From Zoogloeaceae bacterium (GTDB taxonomy: Bacteria; Pseudomonadota; Gammaproteobacteria; Burkholderiales; Rhodocyclaceae), in assembly GCA_031256795.1 (NCBI GenBank), contig JAIRPW010000043.1, positions 43,533 through 107,532 on the forward strand: a DNA stretch of 64,000 nucleotides, given 5' to 3'. Positions 17,966-27,185 of the stretch are shown here, one piece after another (the stretch's first letter is position 1; each line of letters begins with the position of its first letter). A program made the position numbers and the translations under genes. The notes below the pieces were generated by a model. That model was not told where the DNA came from. It searched no databases and worked only from the letters and a program-made list of their open reading frames with translations.

Positions 17966-19129
17966 TTACGGCAGACGGGTATCTGGCGCGGGATCGGCAA
18001 AAGTGTCGGAAGGCAGAATTGCCTGCGGCAGAATACCAATGGGTAAAAGTACGCGAATCACCGCGCGCAGCCAAAGACTTGTGATTGCGCGGAACCTTGC
18101 GCTGTGCAGACAAAACCCTCCCACGAGGCCGACCAGGCAGCCGACGACGGTATCCCAAAAACGCGCCATGACCAGAGTATCAACCATCTGGGGAGTCTGG
18201 GGAAGGATTGCCGCGTCCGCCAGGAGAATGGTCATGGGCGTGATGAAAACGGCTGCCGCCCCATAATGGCGCACCACGATAGTTTCTACGAGGAACGACA
18301 GCGTCATCATGACGAAGCAAAGCCCCCAGGCGGAAAAAGGAAGCGATAGCAAACCCCAGGCGACAAAAAGCCCGACGCCCGTGCCCAAGATGCGATGAAA
18401 CTGCTTGGTCCACATTGTGCGCACGCTCACGTCCTGAATAATTGCCAGACAGCTGATTGGAATCCAATACGCTTTCTCCAGACCCAAAAACCAGGCAAGA
18501 AGCAAGGACAGTCCTACGCACGATCCAATAATGACCGAATCGAATACGACAAAATCAAATGTGGCGGCAGGCAGCGGCGCAATTGGCTTGACGGGGCGCG
18601 TGCGTAATGTGACGAGACTATAGACAAAGGCAATAAATACCGCCAAAAGACAACCCAGCGTGATCAGACCTGTTTTGAGCGGGATGTCCAGAATTTCACT
18701 GGGAGAATACGCGCCGATTGCCGCTGCCATGATGAAGAACGCGCTGCCGGGCGGCCCCAGGCGGTAAAAGCGGCACAGCATCAAGGTTACAATGGACAGG
18801 AAAGTCAGCGAAAGCAGTACCGTGATGGGCAAAAAATGACTGATCAGCCCCAGCGCGTAACTCGCAGACATGGCGAACGCGCAAGCAATCAGGCAAATCA
18901 TACGGTGATACAGCGGCGTTTCCGGCAAGTGTAAAAAAACCAGCCCTCCCAGAGAAGAAATCAGGCCGTAATCCATATGCCCGAAAAAAGCGCCCACCAT
19001 CAGCGGTAAACCCACCGACAACGCCGCGGCAAAAGGCATTTGCCACGGGCGGTCGCTTGGGTTGACCTTGAATAAAGACAGCCATTCCTTCTGAAGAAAA
19101 ACTACAAAACCAGAATATTTTTTGTACAT
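17966..19129 (-). CDS. FUSC-like membrane protein
   Basis: A 387-residue integral membrane protein with about ten hydrophobic segments in two sets, separated by a short polar linker (LRTRPVKPIAPLPAATFDF). The halves resemble the FUSC/aromatic-acid exporter superfamily: VGLPLMVGAFFGHMDYGLIS in the first and KAYWIPISCLAIIQDVSVRT in the second. Family members are proposed exporters of aromatic acids or fusaric acid. The large cytoplasmic domain of YccS/AaeB types is lacking, so this is a short form. paaK lies upstream on the same strand, 128 bases away. Export of an aryl acid is possible but unproven. Confidence 0.7.
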   Translation of the reverse strand: MYKKYSGFVVFLQKEWLSLFKVNPSDRPWQMPFAAALSVGLPLMVGAFFGHMDYGLISSLGGLVFLHLPETPLYHRMICLIACAFAMSASYALGLISHFLPITVLLSLTFLSIVTLMLCRFYRLGPPGSAFFIMAAAIGAYSPSEILDIPLKTGLITLGCLLAVFIAFVYSLVTLRTRPVKPIAPLPAATFDFVVFDSVIIGSCVGLSLLLAWFLGLEKAYWIPISCLAIIQDVSVRTMWTKQFHRILGTGVGLFVAWGLLSLPFSAWGLCFVMMTLSFLVETIVVRHYGAAAVFITPMTILLADAAILPQTPQMVDTLVMARFWDTVVGCLVGLVGGFCLHSARFRAITSLWLRAVIRVLLPIGILPQAILPSDTFADPAPDTRLP

Positions 19130-19257
19130 ACAAAGTGCGCAAAAACAGCTTGCTTTTCTTTCAATCTACGCAATTTCTTCTAATCAAAGACAGCGGAAAA
19201 CGATCTCGCCCAGAGGCGCCGTCGCCATCGCGGCGGCGGATGATTGCCGAAAGCGCG

Positions 19258-20568
19258 TCATTTATTTTTTTCTTTCCGGTGGTCAATAACGCGCACGGCT
19301 TTGCCCATGGAGCGCTCAATCGCGCCGGTAGGATGGATTTTGACCTCGCAGGAAATACCGATGAAATCCTTGATGTCTTTTTGCGCCTTGGCCGAAACGT
19401 GATTCATATATTCCTGCCCTTTGGCGTAAAGCGGCGGGCTGGCCTCAACATTGACGCGCAGGGAATCCAGGTGTCCCACGCGAAATACCTCAATCTGATA
19501 AAACGGCGAAAGGGTTTCCGTCCGCATCAGAATTGCCTCTACCTGGGTGGGGAATACATTGACGCCGCGAATGATCAGCATGTCATCCGAACGGCCCGAA
19601 ACGCGGCTCATGCGCACATGGGTGCGTCCGCACTTACAGGGCGCGGGATCCAGTACCGCGATATCACGAGTGCGAAAGCGCAACATCGGGAAAGCCTCGC
19701 GCGTCAACGAGGTAATGACAATTTCTCCCCGCTCCCCCGGAGGCAGTGGTTCTCCGGTATCCACATCCACGCATTCAACCAGAAAATGGTCTTCCCATAT
19801 GTGCAATCCTTTCTTGTTTTCCAGACACTCAATGCCGACGCCGGGTCCCATAAGTTCTGTCAGACCGTAAATATCCAGCGCGTTTATCCCCATGCGGGAT
19901 TCAAGCTCATAGCGCATTTCCTCGCTCCACGGCTCCGCCCCGAAGAGGCCGACGCGCAAGGGCAGTTTGCGAATATCAACGCCCAGTTTTTCGGCTTCTT
20001 CCACAATATTGAGCGCGTAGGAGGGGGTGCAGCTCATCGCGGTAGGCGAGAGATCGTTGAGCAACATTACCTGTTTCTGCGTTTGTCCGCCCGACATGGG
20101 GATCACGGTAACGCCCAGAGATTCCGCCGCGCCATGCAGTCCCATGCCGCCGGTGAAAAGGCCATAGCCATAGGCGTTGTGCAGACGGTCTCCGGGAGCC
20201 AGACCCGCCGCGCCCAGACAGCGCGCGCCCAGCGCGCCCCAGTTGGCGACGTCGCGGCGCGTATACCCTACAACCACCGGTTTTCCCGAAGTTCCGGACG
20301 AGGCTTGCAGACGAATAACCTGCTCCGCAGGCACGGCAAACATACCGAAAGGATAGTTATCGCGCAGCTGTTCTTTTTTGGTGAAGGGCAGGAGCTTGAC
20401 GTCCGCAAGTGTTTGGATGTGATGCGGCTTGACCTCCAGTTCGTCCATGGCCTCACGATAAAATTTTACGGATTCATAGCAGCGCGCCACAGTAACCTGT
20501 AGCCGGCGCAGCTGGAGGGCGGCCAGTTCTTCACGCGGCAGAGTCTCATTATCAATATCGAAAATCAT
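19258..20568 (-). CDS. paaK: Phenylacetate-CoA ligase
   Basis: Activates phenylacetate (or another aryl acid) with ATP and CoA. The 436-residue protein has the adenylate-forming motif LQASSGTSGKPVVVGYT, the A5-type segment DIYGLTELMGPGVG and the C-terminal RSDDMLIIRGVNVFP. ATG 20568 is preceded by AAAAAGGAA. No other paa genes are near. In anaerobes a lone PaaK commonly works with indolepyruvate:ferredoxin oxidoreductase on aryl acids from amino-acid breakdown; nothing here confirms this. A short FUSC-like membrane protein follows. Confidence 0.92.
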   Translation of the reverse strand: MIFDIDNETLPREELAALQLRRLQVTVARCYESVKFYREAMDELEVKPHHIQTLADVKLLPFTKKEQLRDNYPFGMFAVPAEQVIRLQASSGTSGKPVVVGYTRRDVANWGALGARCLGAAGLAPGDRLHNAYGYGLFTGGMGLHGAAESLGVTVIPMSGGQTQKQVMLLNDLSPTAMSCTPSYALNIVEEAEKLGVDIRKLPLRVGLFGAEPWSEEMRYELESRMGINALDIYGLTELMGPGVGIECLENKKGLHIWEDHFLVECVDVDTGEPLPPGERGEIVITSLTREAFPMLRFRTRDIAVLDPAPCKCGRTHVRMSRVSGRSDDMLIIRGVNVFPTQVEAILMRTETLSPFYQIEVFRVGHLDSLRVNVEASPPLYAKGQEYMNHVSAKAQKDIKDFIGISCEVKIHPTGAIERSMGKAVRVIDHRKEKNK

Positions 20569-20781
20569 GGCATTTTCCTTTTTCGCAGCTTGCGGCAGAG
20601 CCGCGAATAATAACGCTTATGACGGGAAAACGCCTACTGCGGCGCATACAGGAAGTCAATTTTTGGCAGCTGCCAGACGATCTTCGCGCATTGCGCAAAT
20701 ATTTTTAGTACGTCAGAATAATTTTTCCGCTATAGTAGGCGCTGACTTTTCAGGCACAGCCGCTCTTCCTACACTTGCGCG

Positions 20782-22323
20782 ATGTCTTTCCCATTCACCT
20801 CTCTTTGTTCCTTTTGGAGGCAGTCTCTCAAGCTGCGTCTGGCTGTTTATATCATGGCGCTGCAAATGCTTTTGATGTGCAGCTATGTTACGTTTCTCTT
20901 GGTGCGTGAGACAGAGTTTATGCGCGAGCAGGCAAAGGCTCGCGTGGCCGTGATTATCAAAGCAATCGCGTCCAATAGCCGGATATGGATGCTTTCGCGG
21001 GATATTGCGGGCATGGATATGCTGATTTCCTCTTTTAACGATTTCCCCTACATCAGCGAAGTCATGCTGCTGGATACCCAGGGGCGTATTTTGGCGCATA
21101 CCAAGATTGAAAAGATAGGGGAGCGTCTGCCGGAAGAGGAGCTGCGGGCTTTTGTCAATCGCAGACCAGACATTATTCTGTTTCGGGATGATCGAGACCA
21201 TTTGGATATGTTCGCGCCTGTCATGGAAGAAGACATGCTGCTCGGCTGGGTGCGTTTTGTCATGAACCAGACGGAGCGCAATATCCGTTTTTGGTCTGTC
21301 ATTCAAAGGGCGCTATGGTTCATGCTGATGGTTTTCATGCTGAGCGGTATTTTGTCTTGGTGGCTGGCTGCGCGCTTAACCCGCGACATTTCTCATCTGA
21401 CGCAAACCACCCGCAAAATACGCGATGGCGAGTATGAGGAGCGCCCCTCTCTGGACCGGGAAGATGAAATCGGCGATTTGGCACAGAATTTTAATCAAAT
21501 GCTGGACGTCTTAAATGAACATGAAAGAGCGTTAACCAGGCAGGCTGCAGCGCTGGCGCGCTCCAATGCCGAACTGGAACGCTTTGCCTATGTGGCCTCG
21601 CATGACCTGCAGGAGCCATTGCGCATGGTGACAAGCTATGTGCAGCTGCTGGCGCGGCGCTACAAAGGCAGACTGGATGAAGACGCGGACGTGTTTATCG
21701 GTTACGCGGTGGATGGGGTAGGGCGGATGCAGCAGCTGATCAATGACCTTCTGGCCTACTCGCGCGTGGATAGCAAGGGCGGCGATTTTCTTCCCACTGA
21801 CCTTAACGAAGCGCTGGAAAGCTCTCTGTTTTCTTTGCGCGTCAGCCTCACGGAATGCGGCGCGAATATTCAGCGCGATCCCTTGCCAATCCTGAAAGTG
21901 GACAATGTGCAAATTCGCCAGCTTTGGCAAAATCTTTTGGGCAATGCCCTCAAATTCCGTGGCGAGAACACGCCGGTGATTCGGATTTACGCCCAAGAGG
22001 AGGAAGAAGAATGGCGCTTTTTTGTCTCGGATAACGGTATTGGCGTTGAGTCAGGGCAAGAGGAGCGAATTTTTCAAATTTTCCAGCGTCTGCATGGGCG
22101 GGATAAGTATCCGGGAACCGGCATCGGCTTATCCATTTGCAAACGAATCGTAGAGCGCCACGGAGGAAAAATCGGCGTCCGTGCCAATGGAAACGGCGCG
22201 CCAGGCGCTGAATTCTGGTTTACCCTGCCCAAAAACAGGGACGATGAAGGCATTGTAATGGCGAGGCAGGAAGCGCGGCTTTCTTCAAGTGACGCGTCAT
22301 CTCTCTCGTCAGGGAGTAAGTAG
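20782..22323 (+). CDS. Membrane sensor histidine kinase
   Basis: A 513-residue kinase. TM1 is about 20-41, a periplasmic sensor region about 42-172 (no recognised domain), TM2 about 178-198, HAMP about 198-250, then a dimerisation domain with the phospho-acceptor His274 in ASHDLQEPLRM. The ATPase domain shows QNLLGNALKF, DNGIGVE and GTGIGLSICKRIVERHGG. The HDLQEPLR box is the type found in bacteriophytochrome-like kinases that pair with single-domain Rcp1-type regulators, and just such a regulator starts three bases downstream. No strong ribosome-binding site precedes ATG 20782. A -10-like TATAGT lies about 50 bases upstream. Confidence 0.9.
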   Translation: MSFPFTSLCSFWRQSLKLRLAVYIMALQMLLMCSYVTFLLVRETEFMREQAKARVAVIIKAIASNSRIWMLSRDIAGMDMLISSFNDFPYISEVMLLDTQGRILAHTKIEKIGERLPEEELRAFVNRRPDIILFRDDRDHLDMFAPVMEEDMLLGWVRFVMNQTERNIRFWSVIQRALWFMLMVFMLSGILSWWLAARLTRDISHLTQTTRKIRDGEYEERPSLDREDEIGDLAQNFNQMLDVLNEHERALTRQAAALARSNAELERFAYVASHDLQEPLRMVTSYVQLLARRYKGRLDEDADVFIGYAVDGVGRMQQLINDLLAYSRVDSKGGDFLPTDLNEALESSLFSLRVSLTECGANIQRDPLPILKVDNVQIRQLWQNLLGNALKFRGENTPVIRIYAQEEEEEWRFFVSDNGIGVESGQEERIFQIFQRLHGRDKYPGTGIGLSICKRIVERHGGKIGVRANGNGAPGAEFWFTLPKNRDDEGIVMARQEARLSSSDASSLSSGSK

Positions 22324-22326
22324 ATC

Positions 22327-22782
22327 ATGAAAGAATCTCAACAATACCAAAAGCCCGTCAATATTTTGTTGGTGGAAGATAACCCCGGCGATGTTCGCTT
22401 GACGGTTGAGGCATTGCGTGAAAGCAAAGTGATCGCAGCCATGATGGTTGCGCAGGATGGCTTGGAAGCTCTGGATGTTTTGAGCCAGCGCCCCCCGTTT
22501 GAACACGCGCCCTGTCCTGATCTTATTTTGCTGGACCTCAATTTGCCGCGCATGGACGGACGTGAGTTTCTGAGCATTATTAAGAGCGACGAAAAGTTTA
22601 AAAAAATCCCCGTCGTTATTTTGACAACGTCCTCTGCCGAACAGGACATCGTGCGAGCCTATAATCTGCACGCCAATTGTTATATTACGAAACCCGTCGA
22701 CCTGGATCAGTTTATCCAGGTCGTCAAATCAATTGATGACTTTTGGCTGACGATTGTGCAACTGCCGCATATCGCTTACTAA
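22327..22782 (+). CDS. Rcp1-type single-domain response regulator
   Basis: A 151-residue receiver with no output domain. VEDNPGD at 16-22 gives the acidic pocket, Asp70 in LILLDLNLPRMDG is the phospho-acceptor, and Lys in CYITKPVD near 122 completes the site. The insertion between strands 2 and 3 and the long C-terminal helix are as in Rcp1 regulators. It should relay phosphate from the kinase just upstream to an unknown partner, perhaps the next gene. The three genes are closely spaced (3 and 22 bases) and form one operon. Confidence 0.92.
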   Translation: MKESQQYQKPVNILLVEDNPGDVRLTVEALRESKVIAAMMVAQDGLEALDVLSQRPPFEHAPCPDLILLDLNLPRMDGREFLSIIKSDEKFKKIPVVILTTSSAEQDIVRAYNLHANCYITKPVDLDQFIQVVKSIDDFWLTIVQLPHIAY

Positions 22783-22804
22783 CTTGCTTTTATGAGAGCG
22801 CAAC

Positions 22805-23728
22805 ATGGAAAACAATGACACATCTTATCTGCAATCCTCGCTGCACGTTTTACTGGTGGAGGATAATCCAGGCGATATTCGCCTTTTGCAGGAAATTATG
22901 CGGGAAACGCCTGTCAATTTAACGCTGGAATACGTTGGTTCTCTGGCGGATAGTTTTCCGCTTCTGGAAGAAAAATTCTTTGACGTTATCTTGCTGGATC
23001 TTTCGCTGCCAGATAGTTCCGGGCTTGCCACGGTATCCAGAATGCGGGAAAAAGCGCCGGATTACCCTATTGTGGTCCTGACGGGCCTGAATGACGAAGC
23101 CACCGCGCTGAACGCGGTGCGCGAAGGCGCGCAGGATTATCTAATCAAAGGACAGATTGACGGCAGCCTTCTCCTGCGCGCCATTCGCTATTCCATTGAG
23201 CGCAACCGGATGCGCGCCACTATGCGCTCCTTGTCGCTCATTGATGATCTGACCGGTATTTATAATCGAAGCGGTTTCATGACTCTGGCCAGACATCAGG
23301 TGCAGTTTTCGCAAAGAAAGTCCATCGGTTTCCATTTATTGTTTCTTGACTTGGACGGGTTGCAAAATATCAATGACAAAAGTTACGAGCTAGGCGATCA
23401 GATGTTGATTGCCGTAGCCAGGCTTTTGAGCAACACTTTCCGCGGGTCTGACGTTGTCGCGCGCGTGGGCGGCGATGAATTTACGGTGATTACCGCCGAA
23501 ACGGAAGGGCACAATTCAGAAAATATTCTGGAACGTTTGAAGGTGGCCATTGGGCGCCACAATCAGCATAGCCCAGATATGCCGCCCATTTCGGTGAGTT
23601 ATGGCATTGTATTTTTTGAGGCTGCCGCAAAAGTTTCTCTGGAACATCTTCTGGAAGAAGCGCGCCAGATTTGCCAAAACAATAAACAGCAGAAAAAGAA
23701 AGAAACTGAAAACCAAGCGCAGACTTGA
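22805..23728 (+). CDS. Response regulator with GGDEF diguanylate cyclase output
   Basis: A 307-residue protein: receiver domain (10-130, phospho-acceptor Asp65 in VILLDLSLPDSSG) followed by a GGDEF domain (about 140-295). The catalytic motif is intact (VGGDEF, 222-226), and RGSD (213-216), five residues ahead, is a canonical inhibitory RxxD site, so feedback by c-di-GMP is expected. DDLTGIYNRSGF opens the domain. It should make c-di-GMP from two GTP when phosphorylated. The C-terminus is Lys/Gln-rich. It converges on copA, with 20 bases between stops. Confidence 0.93.
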   Translation: MENNDTSYLQSSLHVLLVEDNPGDIRLLQEIMRETPVNLTLEYVGSLADSFPLLEEKFFDVILLDLSLPDSSGLATVSRMREKAPDYPIVVLTGLNDEATALNAVREGAQDYLIKGQIDGSLLLRAIRYSIERNRMRATMRSLSLIDDLTGIYNRSGFMTLARHQVQFSQRKSIGFHLLFLDLDGLQNINDKSYELGDQMLIAVARLLSNTFRGSDVVARVGGDEFTVITAETEGHNSENILERLKVAIGRHNQHSPDMPPISVSYGIVFFEAAAKVSLEHLLEEARQICQNNKQQKKKETENQAQT

Positions 23729-23748
23729 AAAGGGAGAAAGCGTAATTT

Positions 23749-26232
23749 TCAGAAAGGCGATAAAGACCTTTGCCGGGGACGCCAACGCTTGAGGCGCAAA
23801 GAATTCCCAACTACGGAAACGGAGGACAGCGCCATGGCCGTACCGGCAATCACCGGATTTAAAAGGCCGAACGCCGCGAGCGGGACGCCGATAATATTGT
23901 AGATAAAGGCAAGAAAAAGATTCTGCCGGATTTTCCCTAAAGTCGCGCGCGATAATTCCAGGGAGTCCGGGATGGCGCTCAAATCGTTTCTAACCAGAAT
24001 AAAGTCGGCTGTCCGAAGCGCGGCGTCTGATCCGGAACTCATAGCAAAACTCACGTCAGCGGCAGCCAGTGCCGGGACGTCATTCACGCCGTCTCCCACC
24101 ATGCCAATGAGTCCGGGGCGCGCGGTTCCCCGTAAAAATTCATCCTTGATTTCCTGTAACGCAGCCGTTTTTCCGGAAGGCAGAATTGCCGCCTTGAAAG
24201 TTTCAATATTCAAGCGTTTGGCCAGCGCGGCGGCTGTGCGTTGATGGTCTCCAGTCAGCATAACAAGGGAAATCGCCTTTTCTTTCAGCGTATTCAGGGT
24301 AGAGGCGGCATTGGAGCGCACGGGGTCAATAACGGCAAACATGCCCAATATTCTTGAATTTTCCCGCTGCGCGTCCTCTTCCATCAGCAGCGCGACGGTT
24401 TTCCCATCGTTTTGCCAGCGCGTAAGCAAACTTTCCGCTTTTTCCCTTTCCGCGCGCGGGATTTGCGCAAATATCCAGCGGGGCGTGCCCAAACGCAAAA
24501 TTCTCCCTTCGGCGACGCCTTCCACGCCCAGTCCCGCATGGGAACGAAAACCGCTGATTATTGCCGCTTGTCCGGAGGTTACGCCCGCCGCGTCGGCCGC
24601 CGTCAGCAAAGCGCGCGCCAACGGGTGATCCGAGCCGCGTTCCAGCGCGGCGGATAAAGCCAGGAGTTTTTCTTCGTCATAGTCATTTGCCAGCGGCGCA
24701 ATATCCACGACTTCCGGTTTTCCCAAAGTCAGCGTGCCCGTTTTGTCGAACGCGAGCACCGAGAGTCTTTCCGCATGTTCCAGCGCTTCGGCATTGCGAA
24801 TCAAAATACCGATCTGCGCGCCGCGTCCCGTGCCTACCATCAGCGCGGTTGGCGTTGCCAATCCCAAAGCGCAGGGACAGGCAATGACCAACACCGACAC
24901 CATATTGACAAGCGCGCGGGCAAAATCTCCGCCAATGCCCCACCAAAGCAAAAAAGTTAACAACGCGATTCCCGTGACCGCCGGGACAAATACGGACGCG
25001 ACGCGATCAGTAAGGCGCTGTATGGGGGCTTTGGAGCCTTGCGCTTCGGAAACCAGACGAATAATGCTGGACAAAAGCGTTACTTCGCCTATTCCCGTCG
25101 CGCGGCAGCGCAGCATCCCCTCGCCATTCATGGTCGCCGCGAAAACACGATCTCCCTTGCGTTTCGCAACCGGCATATTTTCCCCGGTAAGCATAGCCTC
25201 GTCTATCGCGGAAGCGCCTTCCAGAACCTCTCCGTCTACGGGTACTGCTTCGCCCGCCCGCAAAATGAATACGTCGCCGACTTGCAGGGTGGAAACCGCG
25301 ACCTCAAGAATTTCCCCATTTTTCTCAATAGACGCGGTGTGCGGCTGAAGGCGCGCCAGTGTTAAAAGAGCGTCGCCCGCGCGCGTCTTGGCGCGGGTTT
25401 CCAGCAGTTTCCCCAATAGCACAAGCATGATGACAACCGCGGCCCCTTCAAAATACACGGGCTGATGCGTGAATCCCAGCACGGTGACGACGGTAGAAAA
25501 TCCCCAGGCGGCAGAAGTTCCCAGCACAACCAGCGTATCCATATTCGCGCTGCCATTTTTAAGCGCGCGCCACGCGCCGCGATAAAACCGCGCGCCTATC
25601 CAAAATTGCACGGGCGTAGCCAGCATCAGCTGCAGAAGGCGCGGTAACTCTCCGTGTTGATGCGCGTCGCCAAAGAACAGCATAAACGGCATTTGTCCCA
25701 AGAGCGGCAGGCAAAGTAACGCCGCGTAAAGAAACAGGCGGAATTCAGCGCGTTCAGCCAAGATTTTGCCGGTATTTTCTTTTTCTGAGGCGTTGGAATT
25801 CGGCGTCGTTGCCTGAAAACCCGCTTCCTGAATGGCGGTCAGGATATGCGCGGCTTCCGTGACTCCAGGCGTCCAGCGCGCCAGCGCCCGTTCACTGGCA
25901 AAGTTGACATTTGCGCTGACGCCGGGCAGGGCGTTTAATACTTTTTCAAGCCGTGTCGCGCATGCTGAGCAATGCATTCCCAGTACCTGAATTTCCATCT
26001 GCCGCGATGGAACGGAGAAGCCCTCTGCTTCAATCGCCGCGATGATTTGCGCGGTATCTATCGGCTTTGAGACGCCCGCATTTTCTTCAATATAGGCTTT
26101 TTCGCTGGCAAAATTGACGCGAGCCGTCACGTCCGACAGTTCATTCAAGGCTTTTTCAAGCCGGGCCGCGCACGCCGCGCAACGCATTCCAGAAATGGGA
26201 ATATGAAATATATTTTTATGATCGACGGACAT
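23749..26232 (-). CDS. copA: Copper-exporting P1B-type ATPase
   Basis: Pumps Cu(I) out of the cytoplasm. The 827-residue protein has two N-terminal metal-binding domains (GMRCAACAARLEK with Cys18/Cys21 and GMHCSACATRLEK near residue 90), eight transmembrane helices with the transport motif IACPCALGLATP, the phosphorylation site DKTGTLTLGK, the HP pair in GSDHPLARAL and GDGVNDVPALAAADV. An open frame continues upstream to 26379, but that part is the tRNA-Gly gene read antisense, so it is excluded. I start at ATG 26232 (MSVDHKN); a second ATG at 26271 is possible. No CueR-type operator was recognised. Silver as substrate cannot be excluded. Confidence 0.93.
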   Translation of the reverse strand: MSVDHKNIFHIPISGMRCAACAARLEKALNELSDVTARVNFASEKAYIEENAGVSKPIDTAQIIAAIEAEGFSVPSRQMEIQVLGMHCSACATRLEKVLNALPGVSANVNFASERALARWTPGVTEAAHILTAIQEAGFQATTPNSNASEKENTGKILAERAEFRLFLYAALLCLPLLGQMPFMLFFGDAHQHGELPRLLQLMLATPVQFWIGARFYRGAWRALKNGSANMDTLVVLGTSAAWGFSTVVTVLGFTHQPVYFEGAAVVIMLVLLGKLLETRAKTRAGDALLTLARLQPHTASIEKNGEILEVAVSTLQVGDVFILRAGEAVPVDGEVLEGASAIDEAMLTGENMPVAKRKGDRVFAATMNGEGMLRCRATGIGEVTLLSSIIRLVSEAQGSKAPIQRLTDRVASVFVPAVTGIALLTFLLWWGIGGDFARALVNMVSVLVIACPCALGLATPTALMVGTGRGAQIGILIRNAEALEHAERLSVLAFDKTGTLTLGKPEVVDIAPLANDYDEEKLLALSAALERGSDHPLARALLTAADAAGVTSGQAAIISGFRSHAGLGVEGVAEGRILRLGTPRWIFAQIPRAEREKAESLLTRWQNDGKTVALLMEEDAQRENSRILGMFAVIDPVRSNAASTLNTLKEKAISLVMLTGDHQRTAAALAKRLNIETFKAAILPSGKTAALQEIKDEFLRGTARPGLIGMVGDGVNDVPALAAADVSFAMSSGSDAALRTADFILVRNDLSAIPDSLELSRATLGKIRQNLFLAFIYNIIGVPLAAFGLLNPVIAGTAMALSSVSVVGNSLRLKRWRPRQRSLSPF

Positions 26233-26303
26233 TTTTACGATAGAGGCTCGCGGGAAGGCAGACCACCCCATTGCCAAACAAAAAAACGGAAAACGAAAAT
26301 AGA

Positions 26304-26377
26304 TGGAGCGGGCGATGGGAATCGAACCCACGGCTCTAGCTTGGGAAGCTAGGGTATTACCATTATACGACGCCCGC
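26304..26377 (-). tRNA. tRNA-Gly(CCC)
   Basis: The minus strand folds into a full cloverleaf: acceptor GCGGGCG with CGCCCGC, anticodon stem CTAGC/GCTAG around the loop TTCCCAA (anticodon CCC), T-arm GTGGGTTCGATTCCCAT, and an encoded CCA end. It closely resembles E. coli glyU. A -10-like TATACT lies at 26402-26407, about 25 bases upstream. Confidence 0.97.
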
Positions 26378-26460
26378 ATAGCCTGTTTCGGCTGACGCGC
26401 AAGTATATAGGAAATAGAAAAACCGAGAAATACTCTTAACAGGGGTTTTCCCCTGCGAGT

Positions 26461-27177
26461 TCAAGTGTTCAGGTCGCATACCAATCGCCAGAGCGTTTGT
26501 CCTGAAGCATGATATTTGCGCTCAAATGGCGTTAGAAAAATAGGATTTCCAGACTCAGTATCTGGCGTAAAAAGCGTGGTTTGCGCGGCGTAGCCTCCGG
26601 AAAAACAAGCAAACGCCAGTTCATCCACATAAATTTTCCAGTTACTGCGGCATTCCAAAAAGCCTCCCAGAGACAGCAAAACGGGAAATACCGGATGTCC
26701 ATGCCAGCGGCGGCGCAGATGCGCTGGCTTTGGCCAGGGATTGGGATAGAGCAAATACTGCGCCCGGAGCTTGAGATTGGCCATTTGCAGCAAACGCCAA
26801 AAATCCACGAGATCAGCGCGCGCGAAATGAAGGTTGCCGGTATCTTGCGCATTTTCCGCGCGCGCTTTCCCGCCTCTTGCCAAACGATGCGCGGATTGGT
26901 CAACGCCCAATACAAAACAATCAGGATGTCTTCGCGCAAGCGTGACGCTGCTCCAGCCTACGCCGCACCCGGCGTCCAAAATCAGGTTTTTTCTTTTATT
27001 TTCCCGACGTCGGCTTTCCCACTGTTCAAACGCGCGCAGGAAACCATCAAAAGTCTCAAAACTTACGTTGTGGACAGGGCGCAAAAAAGAAGAGACGAAA
27101 TGCCGTGCCAGCACCTGCTCCAGATGGGGATGAATACTTGTTTGACGGCTGCTGACTGGACGCGAATTGGCGAACAT
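26461..27177 (-). CDS. TrmB-like tRNA (guanine-N7)-methyltransferase
   Basis: A 238-residue SAM-dependent methyltransferase. LILDAGCGVGWSSVTLARRHPDCFVLGVDQ is cut here as LILDAGCGVGWSSVTLARR (SAM motif I) and FVLGVDQS (motif II). YLLYPNPWPKPAHLRRRWHG corresponds to the PDPWPKxRHxKRR signature of TrmB, and LTPFERKYHASGQTLWRL to its C-terminus. The region is divergent (YPNPWPK instead of FPDPWPK), so the exact target is less certain than the family. It follows rsmG by nine bases, the last gene of mnmG-rsmG-trmB, all acting on RNA. A weak CAGGGG-TTTT-CCCCTG hairpin (26440-26455) follows. Confidence 0.75.
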   Translation of the reverse strand: MFANSRPVSSRQTSIHPHLEQVLARHFVSSFLRPVHNVSFETFDGFLRAFEQWESRRRENKRKNLILDAGCGVGWSSVTLARRHPDCFVLGVDQSAHRLARGGKARAENAQDTGNLHFARADLVDFWRLLQMANLKLRAQYLLYPNPWPKPAHLRRRWHGHPVFPVLLSLGGFLECRSNWKIYVDELAFACFSGGYAAQTTLFTPDTESGNPIFLTPFERKYHASGQTLWRLVCDLNT

Positions 27178-27185
27178 GCGAATTT

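Noticed and set aside
19135..20502. Open frame of 455 codons on the plus strand opposite paaK
   Set aside because: Arg/His/Gln-rich composition without family motifs; it is the antisense shadow of a firmly identified paaK in GC-rich DNA.
26232..26379. N-terminal extension of CopA of 49 residues
   Set aside because: The extension is the reverse reading of tRNA-Gly and its flank; homologues begin near the first metal-binding domain.
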